Positions 16,227 through 24,395 of a DNA stretch of 64,000 bases are shown here, piece by piece. A program made the translations under genes and the position numbers. The notes under the pieces were generated by a model that saw only the letters and a program-made list of their open reading frames with translations, was not told the DNA's origin and did no database searches. Position 1 is the stretch's first letter; every line of letters begins with the position of its first letter. The stretch comes from an uncultured Pelagibacteraceae bacterium. GTDB taxonomy: Bacteria > Pseudomonadota > Alphaproteobacteria > Pelagibacterales > Pelagibacteraceae. The stretch covers positions 1 to 64,000 of the forward strand of contig CACKNV010000006.1 in NCBI GenBank assembly GCA_902601705.1, given 5' to 3'.

Positions 16227-17449
16227 TGAAAAATTTTTTTCCGAATAAAACCGCACTGTATGCTTTAACAGCTGCATGTTTAGTTGTTTGTGCAACTATG
16301 GGAGTAAGACAAACATTCGGACTTTACTCAAGTGATTTTGAGACAAGTGGGGGAACGTCAAATACAGAATTTGGATTAGCGATTGCAGTTCACGCAATCT
16401 TTTGGGGAATTTTTACCCCAATATTTGGTAGAATTTCAGACAGACTGGGCGGTTATGTTGTAATCGTTCCGGCTTTAATTTTCTACTCGATATCAATGAT
16501 GTTAATGGGAAATAACTTCATTTCAGGTGTGTGGCTACAAATTAATTTAGGTCTACTTGTTGGTTTGGGTTTAGCAGGCGCTGCTGGGACTATTCTTACC
16601 CCAATGATTTCAAAACATTTTCCAAATGAAAATAGAAGTAAAGCAGCAGGTATTGTTACAGCTTGCGGAGGTTTAGGAATGTTTATTTTTCCTATTCTGG
16701 CAAATATTTTTAAAAACATTTCTACTTGGCAAATGTCTTTTATAATTTTTTCGATTATTTTATTTTTAATGTGTATACCCGGGTTTTTTGTTAAACTTCC
16801 TAAAAATCAAGCATCAAATCTAAATACTAATATTGACAATCGAAGCCTAAAAGAAGTTTTAAAAGAATCCTTTGCGCATAAAGGATTTAGATTATTAGTT
16901 TTAGGTTTTTTTGTTTGCGGTTTTCAAATTACTTTAATAGCAACTCATGTCCCAAGATATGTTCAAGATAAAGGGCTAGCTGATTGGACAGGAATGGCTA
17001 TTCTAGCATTAATTGGTTTTTTCAATATTGTTGGAACTTTAGTTATGGGTTATTTAGGAGATAAATATAGTAAAAAGATACTTTTAAGTGGGCTTTATTT
17101 TTTAAGAGGTATAACTTTAATTCTATTTATTTTTTTACCAGCTACAAATTTGTCTGCTGTGTTGTTCGGCACATCTTTTGGATTATTATGGCTCGCTACT
17201 GTACCAGCTACTAACGGTATCGTTGCTCAAATTTTTGGAACAAAAAATTTATCTCTTCTATTTGGTATAGTATTCCTAAATCATCAATTCGGATCATTTT
17301 TGGGAGCTTACTTAGGAGGTTATTTTTATGATCAATTTGGAACTTTTGATTATGCTTGGTATTTAGCTATAGTCTTATCATTTATTGCTACAGCTCTTCA
17401 CCTTCCGATAGACGAAAAGCCCTTGGCAACTGTGGATAAAACTATCTAA
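16226..17449 (+). CDS. major facilitator superfamily transporter
   Basis: A 407-residue, 12-helix transporter. The loop 2-3 motif appears as GRISDRLGGYVVI and its second-half counterpart as GYLGDKYSKKILL. The family resembles the monocarboxylate/oxalate-formate antiporter group (conserved GVRQTFGLYSSDFE in helix 1). It is coupled to the metC-like gene with a TAATG junction, so a sulfur compound or organic-acid substrate is possible but inferred. Its final codons contain a DnaA-box-like 9-mer. Confidence 0.85.
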   Translation: MKNFFPNKTALYALTAACLVVCATMGVRQTFGLYSSDFETSGGTSNTEFGLAIAVHAIFWGIFTPIFGRISDRLGGYVVIVPALIFYSISMMLMGNNFISGVWLQINLGLLVGLGLAGAAGTILTPMISKHFPNENRSKAAGIVTACGGLGMFIFPILANIFKNISTWQMSFIIFSIILFLMCIPGFFVKLPKNQASNLNTNIDNRSLKEVLKESFAHKGFRLLVLGFFVCGFQITLIATHVPRYVQDKGLADWTGMAILALIGFFNIVGTLVMGYLGDKYSKKILLSGLYFLRGITLILFIFLPATNLSAVLFGTSFGLLWLATVPATNGIVAQIFGTKNLSLLFGIVFLNHQFGSFLGAYLGGYFYDQFGTFDYAWYLAIVLSFIATALHLPIDEKPLATVDKTI

Positions 17450-17531
17450 GGTTGTAAATTGAGTCCCTAAGTGAATCAAAAGTGAATCAAAACGTGAACA
17501 TTTTTTAATTACAACTCAAAATTGTGGATAA
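17431..17531. promoter_or_regulatory. two DnaA-box 9-mers flanking tandem GTGAATCAAAA repeats
   Basis: TGTGGATAA, the complement of the consensus DnaA box TTATCCACA, occurs exactly at 17431-17439 and again at 17523-17531. Between them an 11-base unit AGTGAATCAAA is perfectly repeated at 17470-17480 and 17481-17491, followed by a third GTGAA at 17494. A strongly AT-rich stretch follows to 17588. This could be a replication-associated or DnaA-regulated site, or coincidence in an AT-rich genome. Confidence 0.4.
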
Positions 17532-17588
17532 TTTTTTTATTTAATCATTTAAATTTTTTTTATAATCTTAATCTAACAAAGGAGAAAT

Positions 17589-18257
17589 ATGTTTTCATCA
17601 GTTCTAGGAGAAAAGTTAGACAAACACCACTTACTCAAACACCCGTTTTATCAAATTTACTGGAATGAGGGTAAATTGAATAGAGAAATTATTAAAGATT
17701 ATGCTGAACAATATTACCAGCACGTTAAAGCGTTTCCAAGATACATAAGTGCAACTCACTCTATTTGTGAAGACATAGAGAAAAGAAGGATTCTTCTAGA
17801 AAATTTACAAGATGAGGAAAACAAAGATGGTGATCACCCTAAACTTTGGAAAAATTTTGCAAAAGCTTTGGGAGCTGATGATAATAAAATAGAAAACACA
17901 AAACTTGATTGGTTTACAAAGGATATGATTGATAATTTTTTCGCTCAAGCGAGAAAATCTTATGCTGAAGGCCTTGCATCTTTATATACTTATGAAAGAC
18001 AAATACCTGAAATAGCGGAAACTAAAATTCAAGGGTTAAAAAAATTTTATGGAGTAAGATCTAAAGAAGGTCTTGAATTTTTTGAAGCGCATAAATCTGC
18101 AGACGTTATACATAGAGCAGAATGTGAAAAACTTTTGGACGGACTTTCTGAAGAGGAACAAAAGAAGGCTGAAAACGCTTCATTGTTAACTGCTAGATAT
18201 CTATGGAATTTCTTAAGCGGAATGGTTTCTAAGCACAAACTACAACAAGCAGCATAG
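17589..18257 (+). CDS. CADD-type heme-oxygenase-fold protein, candidate para-aminobenzoate synthase
   Basis: A 222-residue helical protein of the CADD/TenA-PqqC fold. Compared from memory with chlamydial CADD, all metal ligands are conserved at identical spacing: Glu76, His83, Glu136, His168, Asp172 and His175. The self-sacrificed tyrosine of CADD corresponds to Tyr21 (HPFYQIYW) and its essential lysine to Lys146 (AETKIQGL). CADD-type enzymes build para-aminobenzoate for folate from their own tyrosine side chain, consuming the protein. AAAGGAG precedes the ATG. folE at 1.6 kb supports a folate link; a TenA-like oxidase is the alternative. Confidence 0.78.
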   Translation: MFSSVLGEKLDKHHLLKHPFYQIYWNEGKLNREIIKDYAEQYYQHVKAFPRYISATHSICEDIEKRRILLENLQDEENKDGDHPKLWKNFAKALGADDNKIENTKLDWFTKDMIDNFFAQARKSYAEGLASLYTYERQIPEIAETKIQGLKKFYGVRSKEGLEFFEAHKSADVIHRAECEKLLDGLSEEEQKKAENASLLTARYLWNFLSGMVSKHKLQQAA

Positions 18258-18300
18258 TTAACAAAGTCAAGATTGACAATTAAGTTCAAGAGGAATACCT

Positions 18301-18333
18301 ATGAACTATAAATGGAAATATATCTTCCTATAG
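18301..18333 (+). other. possible 10-codon leader ORF overlapping a TauE/SafE start
   Basis: ATG at 18301 opens a ten-codon frame (MNYKWKYIFL, stop at 18331-18333) that spans the ATG of the transporter at 18312 in another frame. AGAGGA lies at the right distance for 18301 and too far for 18312, so ribosomes may load on the leader and reinitiate. Confidence 0.3.
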
Positions 18334-19400
18334 TTCAAATTCACATAGATATAATCACAATTTTATTTATTAGTTTTGCAGTCGGAGTTCTTTCAGGTTT
18401 ATTTGGTGTCGGCGGAGGGTTTTTAATGACACCATTTTTAATATTTTTAGGGATACCACCAGTTTATGCAGTTCCAAATGAAATAAACAATATATTAGCA
18501 ACTTCAGTATCTGGATCAATGACACACTGGTTTAAAAAAACTTTAGACTACAAAATGGGCTTGATGATAATTATTGGTGGAGTTGTGGGAACTATTTTAG
18601 GAATTATTTCTTTTACTTTTTTTAAAGAAACTGGGAAGTTGAGTTTGATTATTTCGTTATCATATATGTATCTTCTTGCGATTATCGGTACATTGATGCT
18701 TATTGAGGGTGCTAAAGAAATCGATAGGGCTAGAAAAAAATTAATTTTAAAACAAAAATTACACACACACTATTGGATACATGGCTTACCTTTTAAACTT
18801 CGATTTCCAAAATCAAGACTTTATGAGAGTGCTTTTACGCCAATCTTACTTGGTGTTATAGTAGGTTTTGTTGCAGCATTAATAGGAGTGGGAGGAGCTT
18901 TTTTGATGGTGCCTGCAATGATTTATTTAATAGGTATGCCAGTAAAATTTATACCTGGAACATCTTTATTTGTTACAGTTTTTATAAGTGCACTAGTAAC
19001 TATATTACACGCATTTAATTATGGCTCTATAGATTTAATTTTAGTAATAATTTTAGTAATAGGTTCTATTATTGGAGTACAGGTTGGTCAGAAAGTCGGG
19101 CAATATTTAGATAGCTCACATTTAAAAACTTTATTTGCAATGTTGTTATGTACAGTTGCTATAGCTATTGCATATGATACATTTTTTTATGAGGGGGTAA
19201 GGCAATTCAAAGATGCTGAAATAGTTAACTTTGAAAACCTAAACTTTTTTTCTAGATTTATCTCAAAGTTATCTGAAAATAATCCCCTTCTTTATGGATC
19301 AATGGCAATACTTTTAGCTATTTTACTAGGAATAATAGGTGCGGGTGGCAGACAATTATTGAGTAAATATAGACACTTTTTCTTAATTAAAAAAAATTAA
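18312..19400 (+). CDS. TauE/SafE family transporter (362 aa)
   Basis: An integral membrane protein with two TauE/SafE half repeats, each starting with the glycine-rich signature: GLFGVGGGFLMTPFLIFLGI near residue 30 and AALIGVGGAFLMVPAMIYLI near residue 190. The family exports sulfite, sulfoacetate or related anions, though many members are uncharacterised. It is longer than usual, with a linker between the halves and extra C-terminal helices. The first in-frame ATG (18312) follows an in-frame stop directly, so no earlier start exists. It converges, with a four-base overlap, on a second family member. Confidence 0.88.
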   Translation: MEIYLPIVQIHIDIITILFISFAVGVLSGLFGVGGGFLMTPFLIFLGIPPVYAVPNEINNILATSVSGSMTHWFKKTLDYKMGLMIIIGGVVGTILGIISFTFFKETGKLSLIISLSYMYLLAIIGTLMLIEGAKEIDRARKKLILKQKLHTHYWIHGLPFKLRFPKSRLYESAFTPILLGVIVGFVAALIGVGGAFLMVPAMIYLIGMPVKFIPGTSLFVTVFISALVTILHAFNYGSIDLILVIILVIGSIIGVQVGQKVGQYLDSSHLKTLFAMLLCTVAIAIAYDTFFYEGVRQFKDAEIVNFENLNFFSRFISKLSENNPLLYGSMAILLAILLGIIGAGGRQLLSKYRHFFLIKKN

Positions 19401-20146
19401 ATTAAAGCTCTAATAAATCCAAAAATTGAGACTAAAATCAAAAAGTAAAGCACATACTTTTTATAATTTTCCTTTGAACTTCCAGTAAATAGTTTTGTAC
19501 CAATTGAAACACCAAATGGAACAATTAAAATTAAAGGTATAGTTCTATAAATCATAGTATAATTTAAAATATCGTTAAAATAAGCAAGAATTAGTGCATA
19601 TAAATCTGTGAAAAAAAATAGAGCTGCTAAAGATGCCCTAATCACTGCTGGTTCAGCTGCAATTATTAAAAAATATAGTGCAATCGGCAATCCAGCCAAA
19701 GTACCAAATCCATTTACTGTTCCGGCTGTTGCTCCGACAAAAAATTTGGAAATATTGTGATTTAATTTTTCGTTTTTATATCCACGTAATAATAAAAAAG
19801 CAAAAATAAGTACAGTTATCGAAATTATTAAATGAGTTACTTTTGGCTCCAATACAGAAAGAAGGCGTACACCAAATGGAGTTCCAATTGATACCCCTAC
19901 AAGTAAATAAAAAACGAATTTCCAATTAATTTTTTTCCATATACTTGGTATCATAAAAAAACTTGCTATTATTTCTAACAATAAGATTATTGGTACAATT
20001 TCTTTTGGTGGTAAAATAAAAGATAACAATGAAACACTTGATGCGGAAAAACCAAAGCCGCTAAAACCCCTAACAGTCGATGCAAATAATATAATTCCAC
20101 AAAAAAACAAGAACTCTAAAAATGATAAATCTATCGTTGTTAACAT
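19397..20146 (-). CDS. TauE/SafE family transporter (249 aa)
   Basis: A 249-residue membrane protein with about eight helices and the TauE/SafE features: STVRGFSGFGFSASSVSLLSF at the N-terminus and GTVNGFGTLAGLPIALYFL in the second half, a degenerate version of the GxGGG repeats. It is the compact form, distinct from the 362-residue member that converges on it. It lies four bases downstream of the M23 peptidase gene on the same strand. The substrate is unknown. Confidence 0.85.
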   Translation of the reverse strand: MLTTIDLSFLEFLFFCGIILFASTVRGFSGFGFSASSVSLLSFILPPKEIVPIILLLEIIASFFMIPSIWKKINWKFVFYLLVGVSIGTPFGVRLLSVLEPKVTHLIISITVLIFAFLLLRGYKNEKLNHNISKFFVGATAGTVNGFGTLAGLPIALYFLIIAAEPAVIRASLAALFFFTDLYALILAYFNDILNYTMIYRTIPLILIVPFGVSIGTKLFTGSSKENYKKYVLYFLILVSIFGFIRALI

Positions 20147-20150
20147 ATAA

Positions 20151-20939
20151 TTAATTTAAAATTGTCATCGGATCTAATTTAATTTCAAACCAATTTAAGC
20201 GAATATCTAGATGGGGTCCTGTAGCTCTACCACTTTGACCAAGAGTACCAACAATCTGTCCCTTTTTAACTTTTTGTCCTTTTTTAACATTTATATCTTT
20301 CATGTGCATGTACAAGGTGCTTATACCATGACCGTGGTCAAAAATAACAGTACCTCCAGTGAAATACATGTCATTTTCTACTAAAGTTACTACTCCATCC
20401 ATCATTGATTTTACTGGAGTACCCTCTGGAGCATGAAAATCAATACCATAGTGAGGACGTCTTGGTTTACCATTAAGAATTCTTTGACTGCCATAAACAC
20501 CTGTAATGATGTATTTATCAATTGGATAAATAAACTTATCTTTAAAAAATACCATTTTGCTATTAATTGCTCTGGCTTTTCCAATTAATTTGTTGTCCCT
20601 TTTTATTCTGTCAAATACTTCAGGTGGAGGAGTCACTTGTTTTGGAGGAAGTCCATCAATTCTTTGTATTTTATACTTTCTTTTAAAAACCTTTTTTTCA
20701 ATTAATTTAGTTTCTTTTTTGTTTTTTATTTTAATTAAGACATTGTTTTTTCTATCTCTATCTAATCCAAAAGCAAAATATCCATCATTTGAAACTCTTA
20801 CTTTTCTATCATCAATAAAAACTTTTGAGTTAGGATCTGTTTTACCTAATATAAAGGAACCTTGTTTAAAATCCCCTATAAACTCAACTGCATGAGAAAT
20901 ATTAAATATTAATAAAAAAAATATTATAAATTTAATCAT
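20151..20939 (-). CDS. secreted M23 family metallopeptidase
   Basis: A 262-residue exported peptidase: signal peptide residues 1-17 (ending SHA), a small beta domain, then a LytM/M23 domain from about residue 140. Zinc ligands are His163 and Asp167 (HYGIDFHAPEGT); His212 (LYMHM) and His243 (GPHLD) are the catalytic pair. The third ligand, usually the second His of HxH, is Asp245 here (HLDIRLNW), a variant I believe is common in one proteobacterial subfamily. It likely trims peptidoglycan crosslinks. It overlaps the TerC-like gene upstream by four bases. Confidence 0.85.
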   Translation of the reverse strand: MIKFIIFFLLIFNISHAVEFIGDFKQGSFILGKTDPNSKVFIDDRKVRVSNDGYFAFGLDRDRKNNVLIKIKNKKETKLIEKKVFKRKYKIQRIDGLPPKQVTPPPEVFDRIKRDNKLIGKARAINSKMVFFKDKFIYPIDKYIITGVYGSQRILNGKPRRPHYGIDFHAPEGTPVKSMMDGVVTLVENDMYFTGGTVIFDHGHGISTLYMHMKDINVKKGQKVKKGQIVGTLGQSGRATGPHLDIRLNWFEIKLDPMTILN

Positions 20940-21508
20940 AATAAAATTCGTAAATCTTCATATATCAATTGAACAGCTACAAAAAGAATTGCAATTAATC
21001 CAACCCAACTAATCCAATAATATTTTTTTATAAGTTTTGCAGTATAATTAGCTGCGAAAGCCATTAATAATATTGATAGACCTAAGCCAAAAGCAAGAAG
21101 AATATAATGATCTCCAGCTGCACCAGCTACACCTAAAACGTTGTCTAAACTCATTGTTACATCTGCAAGAATTACTGTAAAAATTGCTTTTTTAAGATTT
21201 GAGTTGTCAACTTCGATATTTTTTTCTTCAATTTTATTCTGAATTACATCTCTGTAAAGTTTGTAGCAGATATAAAGTAATAAAATTCCTCCAATTAACC
21301 TTAAACCTGAGATTTGTAATAAATAAGCTGTAATAAAAGTAAAAAGAATTCTCAAAACAACGGCCCCACCAATGCCCCAGAAAATTATTTTCTTTCTATT
21401 TGAATCTTCGAATTTTGAAGCAACCATACCAATAATAATTGCGTTATCTCCTGCTAAGACCAAGTCAATAAGGATGATTTCTATCAATATAATTAGTTGC
21501 TCTGTCAT
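20936..21508 (-). CDS. TerC/YjbE family membrane protein
   Basis: A 190-residue protein with six to seven membrane helices. The signature acidic helix DLVLAGDNAIIIGMVAS and its second-half counterpart DVTMSLDNVLGVAGAAGDHY are diagnostic of TerC/YjbE; these paired aspartates probably bind a divalent metal such as manganese or calcium. Members are linked to metal efflux during protein export in other bacteria. It is the first gene of a three-gene minus-strand run (terC-like, M23 peptidase, TauE/SafE) and is divergent from the enoyl-CoA hydratase gene. Confidence 0.88.
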   Translation of the reverse strand: MTEQLIILIEIILIDLVLAGDNAIIIGMVASKFEDSNRKKIIFWGIGGAVVLRILFTFITAYLLQISGLRLIGGILLLYICYKLYRDVIQNKIEEKNIEVDNSNLKKAIFTVILADVTMSLDNVLGVAGAAGDHYILLAFGLGLSILLMAFAANYTAKLIKKYYWISWVGLIAILFVAVQLIYEDLRILL

Positions 21509-21533
21509 AATGAAATTTATATCTTATTAATTG

Positions 21534-22292
21534 ATGAACTATAAAAATATTAAAGTAGAAAAGCGAGAAAATTACGCAATTATCGAAATTGCTAACAATA
21601 AAAATAATAGTTTAGATCAAAAAACGCTTAATGAAATTGGTGATGCAACTAAAAATTTGAATAAATCAAAAGAAATTAAATGCATTGGTTTAATTGGAGG
21701 TCCAAAGTTTTTTTCTCCTGGAGCCGATATCAAAGAACTTGAAAAACTTGACTCAAAAAAAGCAAAAAAACAAAAACTTTTTTCTAAAGTTGATGATTTA
21801 CAAAAAATCGATATTCCAATTATCTCATTCGTCGAGGGCTATGCATTGGGAGGTGGTTTTGAGCTTGCTCTCTCATGTGATTTAATCATTGCAGGCTCCG
21901 AAGCAAAATTTGGTTTGCCTGAAATCAATTTAGGATTAATTCCAGGTATTGGTGGTACACAAAAAACAAAAAAATTTACTTCAAATCAAAATGTAAAATA
22001 TTTAGCAATGTCAGGAGAAATTATTGATGCTGAAACTGCAATGAGGTATGGGATTGTTTCACAAATTATTCCTAAAGAAAATTTTAAAGAATTTACTTTA
22101 AACTTTTTAAATACAATCTCTTCAAAGCCAAAGAAATCACTTCAAGTTATTAAATATTTAGTCAATTCAGAAGATAATTTAAAAAAATCTTTAATAAAAG
22201 AGAGACAAGAGTTTTATAAATTGCTTGATAGTGAAAATAAAAAAATTGGAATTAAAAGTTTTCTTAACAAAACAAAGCCTAATTGGAAATAA
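21534..22292 (+). CDS. enoyl-CoA hydratase/isomerase family protein
   Basis: A 252-residue crotonase-fold enzyme. The oxyanion hole is formed by FFSPGADIKEL and VEGYALGGGFELALSCD, and the catalytic glutamate region is FGLPEINLGLIPGIGGTQ, with both acidic positions present as in true hydratases. The ATG at 21534 is chosen over the preceding TTG. It probably hydrates enoyl-CoA in fatty-acid or amino-acid breakdown. No adjacent beta-oxidation genes are seen. It stands alone between the divergent terC-like operon and the small-gene operon downstream. Confidence 0.88.
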   Translation: MNYKNIKVEKRENYAIIEIANNKNNSLDQKTLNEIGDATKNLNKSKEIKCIGLIGGPKFFSPGADIKELEKLDSKKAKKQKLFSKVDDLQKIDIPIISFVEGYALGGGFELALSCDLIIAGSEAKFGLPEINLGLIPGIGGTQKTKKFTSNQNVKYLAMSGEIIDAETAMRYGIVSQIIPKENFKEFTLNFLNTISSKPKKSLQVIKYLVNSEDNLKKSLIKERQEFYKLLDSENKKIGIKSFLNKTKPNWK

Positions 22293-22378
22293 ATCATCTT
22301 CAAGTTGTAGACAATTTGCATACCTGTAATTAAATTTTAACATAGTTAAAATATTGTAAATTTAATTAAGATTTGCTT

Positions 22379-22762
22379 ATGAAATTTAAATTTATTTTAA
22401 TTGTAACTCTATTATTTATGGGCTCAGCGATAGCTGCAGGACATATAACGAAAGCTCAAAAAGAAAAAACAATAGAGTGCCTAGGACACTATAGTGCTAC
22501 AGCCGTGTTGCCCGCAGAAACTATTGAAGTTAAAAATATGGAATTAGCTTTAGCTTCAGTAAAAGTTATAAGGGAGTATCTTGCATCTGAAGGCGTAAAA
22601 GATGATGAAATGAATAAAGGTATGAATATTTATGTAGATAAAGTTTACGGCAAGCCTTTTAATAAATCTAAAAATACTGAGTGTAATAAATTTATATATA
22701 AGCAAATTAAAGGTTCAGAGGAAAAAATTGAGAAATTATCCAGAACAATTTATGCAGGATAG
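22379..22762 (+). CDS. small secreted two-cysteine protein
   Basis: A 127-residue exported protein: signal peptide of about 20 residues ending MGSAIAAG, then a largely helical mature part with two cysteines (TIECLGHY and NTECNKF) that could form a disulfide. No family recognised. ATG at 22379 is preferred to the in-frame TTG at 22373. It is the first gene of a tightly packed seven-gene operon, two bases ahead of a DUF1330 gene. The 86-base spacer before it holds no promoter I can call with confidence. Confidence 0.72.
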   Translation: MKFKFILIVTLLFMGSAIAAGHITKAQKEKTIECLGHYSATAVLPAETIEVKNMELALASVKVIREYLASEGVKDDEMNKGMNIYVDKVYGKPFNKSKNTECNKFIYKQIKGSEEKIEKLSRTIYAG

Positions 22763-22764
22763 AC

Positions 22765-23052
22765 ATGAGTGGATACGTGATAGCTAATATAGACGTTAAA
22801 AATCCTGAAGCTTATAAGGAATACGTTGGTAAGGTGTTACCGACTGTTCAAAAATTCGGAGGTGAATACCTTGTACGTGCCGGCGAGTACAAAGTTATAG
22901 ATGGTGAGTGGAAATACCCTAGAACAGTAGTAATTAAATTTCCAACTTATGAAAAAGCTTTAGAGTGGTATGACTCTGAGGAATATAAACCGGTAAAACC
23001 AATTCGATTAGCAAATTCAGTTGCTAATGGAATAATAATTAAAGGAATTTAA
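22765..23052 (+). CDS. DUF1330 family protein
   Basis: A 95-residue dimeric alpha/beta-barrel protein of the DUF1330 family: MSGYVIANIDVKNPEAYKEY at the start, FGGEYLVRAGEY in the middle, and FPTYEKALEWYDSEEYKPVKPIR at the end. Related folds bind small aromatic or heme-like ligands or act as monooxygenases, but no function is established for this family. Second gene of the small-protein operon, just after the secreted protein's stop. Confidence 0.88.
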   Translation: MSGYVIANIDVKNPEAYKEYVGKVLPTVQKFGGEYLVRAGEYKVIDGEWKYPRTVVIKFPTYEKALEWYDSEEYKPVKPIRLANSVANGIIIKGI

Positions 23053-23067
23053 ATAAAAGGAAAAAAA

Positions 23068-23358
23068 ATGGAAAAAGAAATGTTAGTACATCTTAAATTT
23101 AAAGAGGGCAAATTAGAAACTTTTACTAGCTGGATGCAATCAGATGAAGGTATGGGCGTTAGAAAGAGTGTTGCTTACCCAGAAAAAACCGTCGGGGCTA
23201 TGATTCCTGATAAAAGTGGAATGTTATTTAAAGTTAATGTTCATAACGAAGCTGGGATGAAAGAGTTTGTAACTGGGAACAATCCTACAGCTAAAGCGAT
23301 TTATGCAGAATGTGTAGATAGTGCTCAGTTATATGAGCTATCAAAAATAAATCTATAA
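23068..23358 (+). CDS. small unknown protein, possible ferredoxin-like fold
   Basis: A 96-residue soluble protein (MLVHLKFKEGKLETFTSWMQ, SGMLFKVNVHNEAGMKEFV). The beta-alpha-beta pattern, ligand-sized length and position among DUF1330, monooxygenase-like and GYD genes suggest a ferredoxin-like or dimeric alpha/beta-barrel protein. I recognise no family motif. AAAGGAAAA precedes the ATG. Third gene of the operon. Confidence 0.65.
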   Translation: MEKEMLVHLKFKEGKLETFTSWMQSDEGMGVRKSVAYPEKTVGAMIPDKSGMLFKVNVHNEAGMKEFVTGNNPTAKAIYAECVDSAQLYELSKINL

Positions 23359-23368
23359 AGGAGGAAAA

Positions 23369-23656
23369 ATGAAAAACTATATGGTAACGCATACTTTTAA
23401 GTCTGCCGAAATGAAAAAAAAATTTACTGATACAGTGGCCTCTATGAAAATGGAGGACATTGTTAAGAGCATGAAAAGTGACAATGCAGCTTGTCAAATG
23501 ACTTGGAACACGCCAGGAGATACAATGGAAATGTATTGTTGGTGGAAAGGAAAAGATGAGCAAGCAATTATTAATCAACTAGGTCAAATGAATGATTTTT
23601 TTACTCCTCATAAGTTTGTTGAGTGCACAGATCAAGTCATGGACTATAACGCATAG
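23369..23656 (+). CDS. small unknown protein, possible ferredoxin-like fold
   Basis: A 95-residue soluble protein rich in methionine (ten or more) with three cysteines (AACQMTW, MYCWWKG, VECTDQ) and paired tryptophans. Its size and strand/helix pattern match the preceding gene and the other barrels in the operon, but no family is recognised. Methionine, cysteine and tryptophan clustering could point to metal, heme or oxidant sensing; that is inference. A strong AAGGAGG site precedes the ATG. Fourth gene of the operon. Confidence 0.65.
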   Translation: MKNYMVTHTFKSAEMKKKFTDTVASMKMEDIVKSMKSDNAACQMTWNTPGDTMEMYCWWKGKDEQAIINQLGQMNDFFTPHKFVECTDQVMDYNA

Positions 23657-23663
23657 GATATTT

Positions 23664-24080
23664 ATGATCGATAAATTTGGAAACGCATTTTATTTAATAA
23701 TTTACTTAGCACATTTTATTATAGTTGGTAGCTACGCTTACCAATTAGTTTTTGATACTAAAAAATTTCTAAAGGGTAGAGGAGTTGATAAAACTGCTAC
23801 CTTGATTACGAGATTTGCAGGCTCATTCATGATTGCTACTGTTTTAATGGCAATATATATCGCTTTTATTAGATCAGGCGGTGTAGAGGCTACTTGGGCT
23901 TTCTTTAACTTAGTTTTTATAATGAATGTTTCGATATTAGTTGTAAATTTTTATACATTAAAGATTGATAAAACAGGTTTAACTAAAAAAACTAGAAACG
24001 ATGGAATATATGCTCCACTCGTTCTTGTTATTATCAGCGCTATTCTTTGTTACGGTTTAGCAGATAAAATTTACGTTTAA
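23664..24080 (+). CDS. four-helix membrane protein of unknown function
   Basis: A 138-residue integral membrane protein with four hydrophobic helices (near residues 6-25, 45-66, 74-94 and 112-133) and basic loops (KKFLKGRGVDKT, KKTRNDG). The ATG at 23664 follows the previous stop by seven bases and gives a sensible start; the longer frame from 23592 overlaps the upstream gene. The four-helix layout recalls small cytochrome-b or DoxX-like bundles, but I see no conserved histidine pair. Fifth gene of the operon and its only membrane component. Confidence 0.68.
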   Translation: MIDKFGNAFYLIIYLAHFIIVGSYAYQLVFDTKKFLKGRGVDKTATLITRFAGSFMIATVLMAIYIAFIRSGGVEATWAFFNLVFIMNVSILVVNFYTLKIDKTGLTKKTRNDGIYAPLVLVIISAILCYGLADKIYV

Positions 24081-24088
24081 GGAGTAAA

Positions 24089-24382
24089 ATGGCAAAGTTT
24101 ATGAATATTGTTAGATGCAAAGTAAAATCATCTAGCAGAGAAGAATATTTAAAAAAAATTGATGAGCGGCCAAAGTTCGACGGTCAAATTTCAGCAAAGT
24201 ACGTTGAAACTAAACCAAACGAATTTTTTATGATTGGTGAATGGAATTCTGAAGATGATATTGCTAAAGCAAGACCGAAAATGATTGAATTTTTGGATTC
24301 GCTCAGGCACACTTTAGAAGAACTGTCATCAGATTTAGGAGTAACTGATCCTCATTCTGGTACAGTTGTAATCGAGAAATAG
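24089..24382 (+). CDS. antibiotic-biosynthesis-monooxygenase-like small protein
   Basis: A 97-residue protein resembling the ABM-type dimeric alpha/beta barrel: FMNIVRCKVKSSSREEYLKKI, central FFMIGEWNSEDDIAKARPKM and FLDSLRHTLEEL. The layout strand, helix, paired strands, helix is that of the fold; catalytic residues are not defined for this group. GGAGTAAA precedes the ATG. Sixth gene of the operon. Confidence 0.68.
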   Translation: MAKFMNIVRCKVKSSSREEYLKKIDERPKFDGQISAKYVETKPNEFFMIGEWNSEDDIAKARPKMIEFLDSLRHTLEELSSDLGVTDPHSGTVVIEK

Positions 24383-24395
24383 GAAAGGGGTAACA

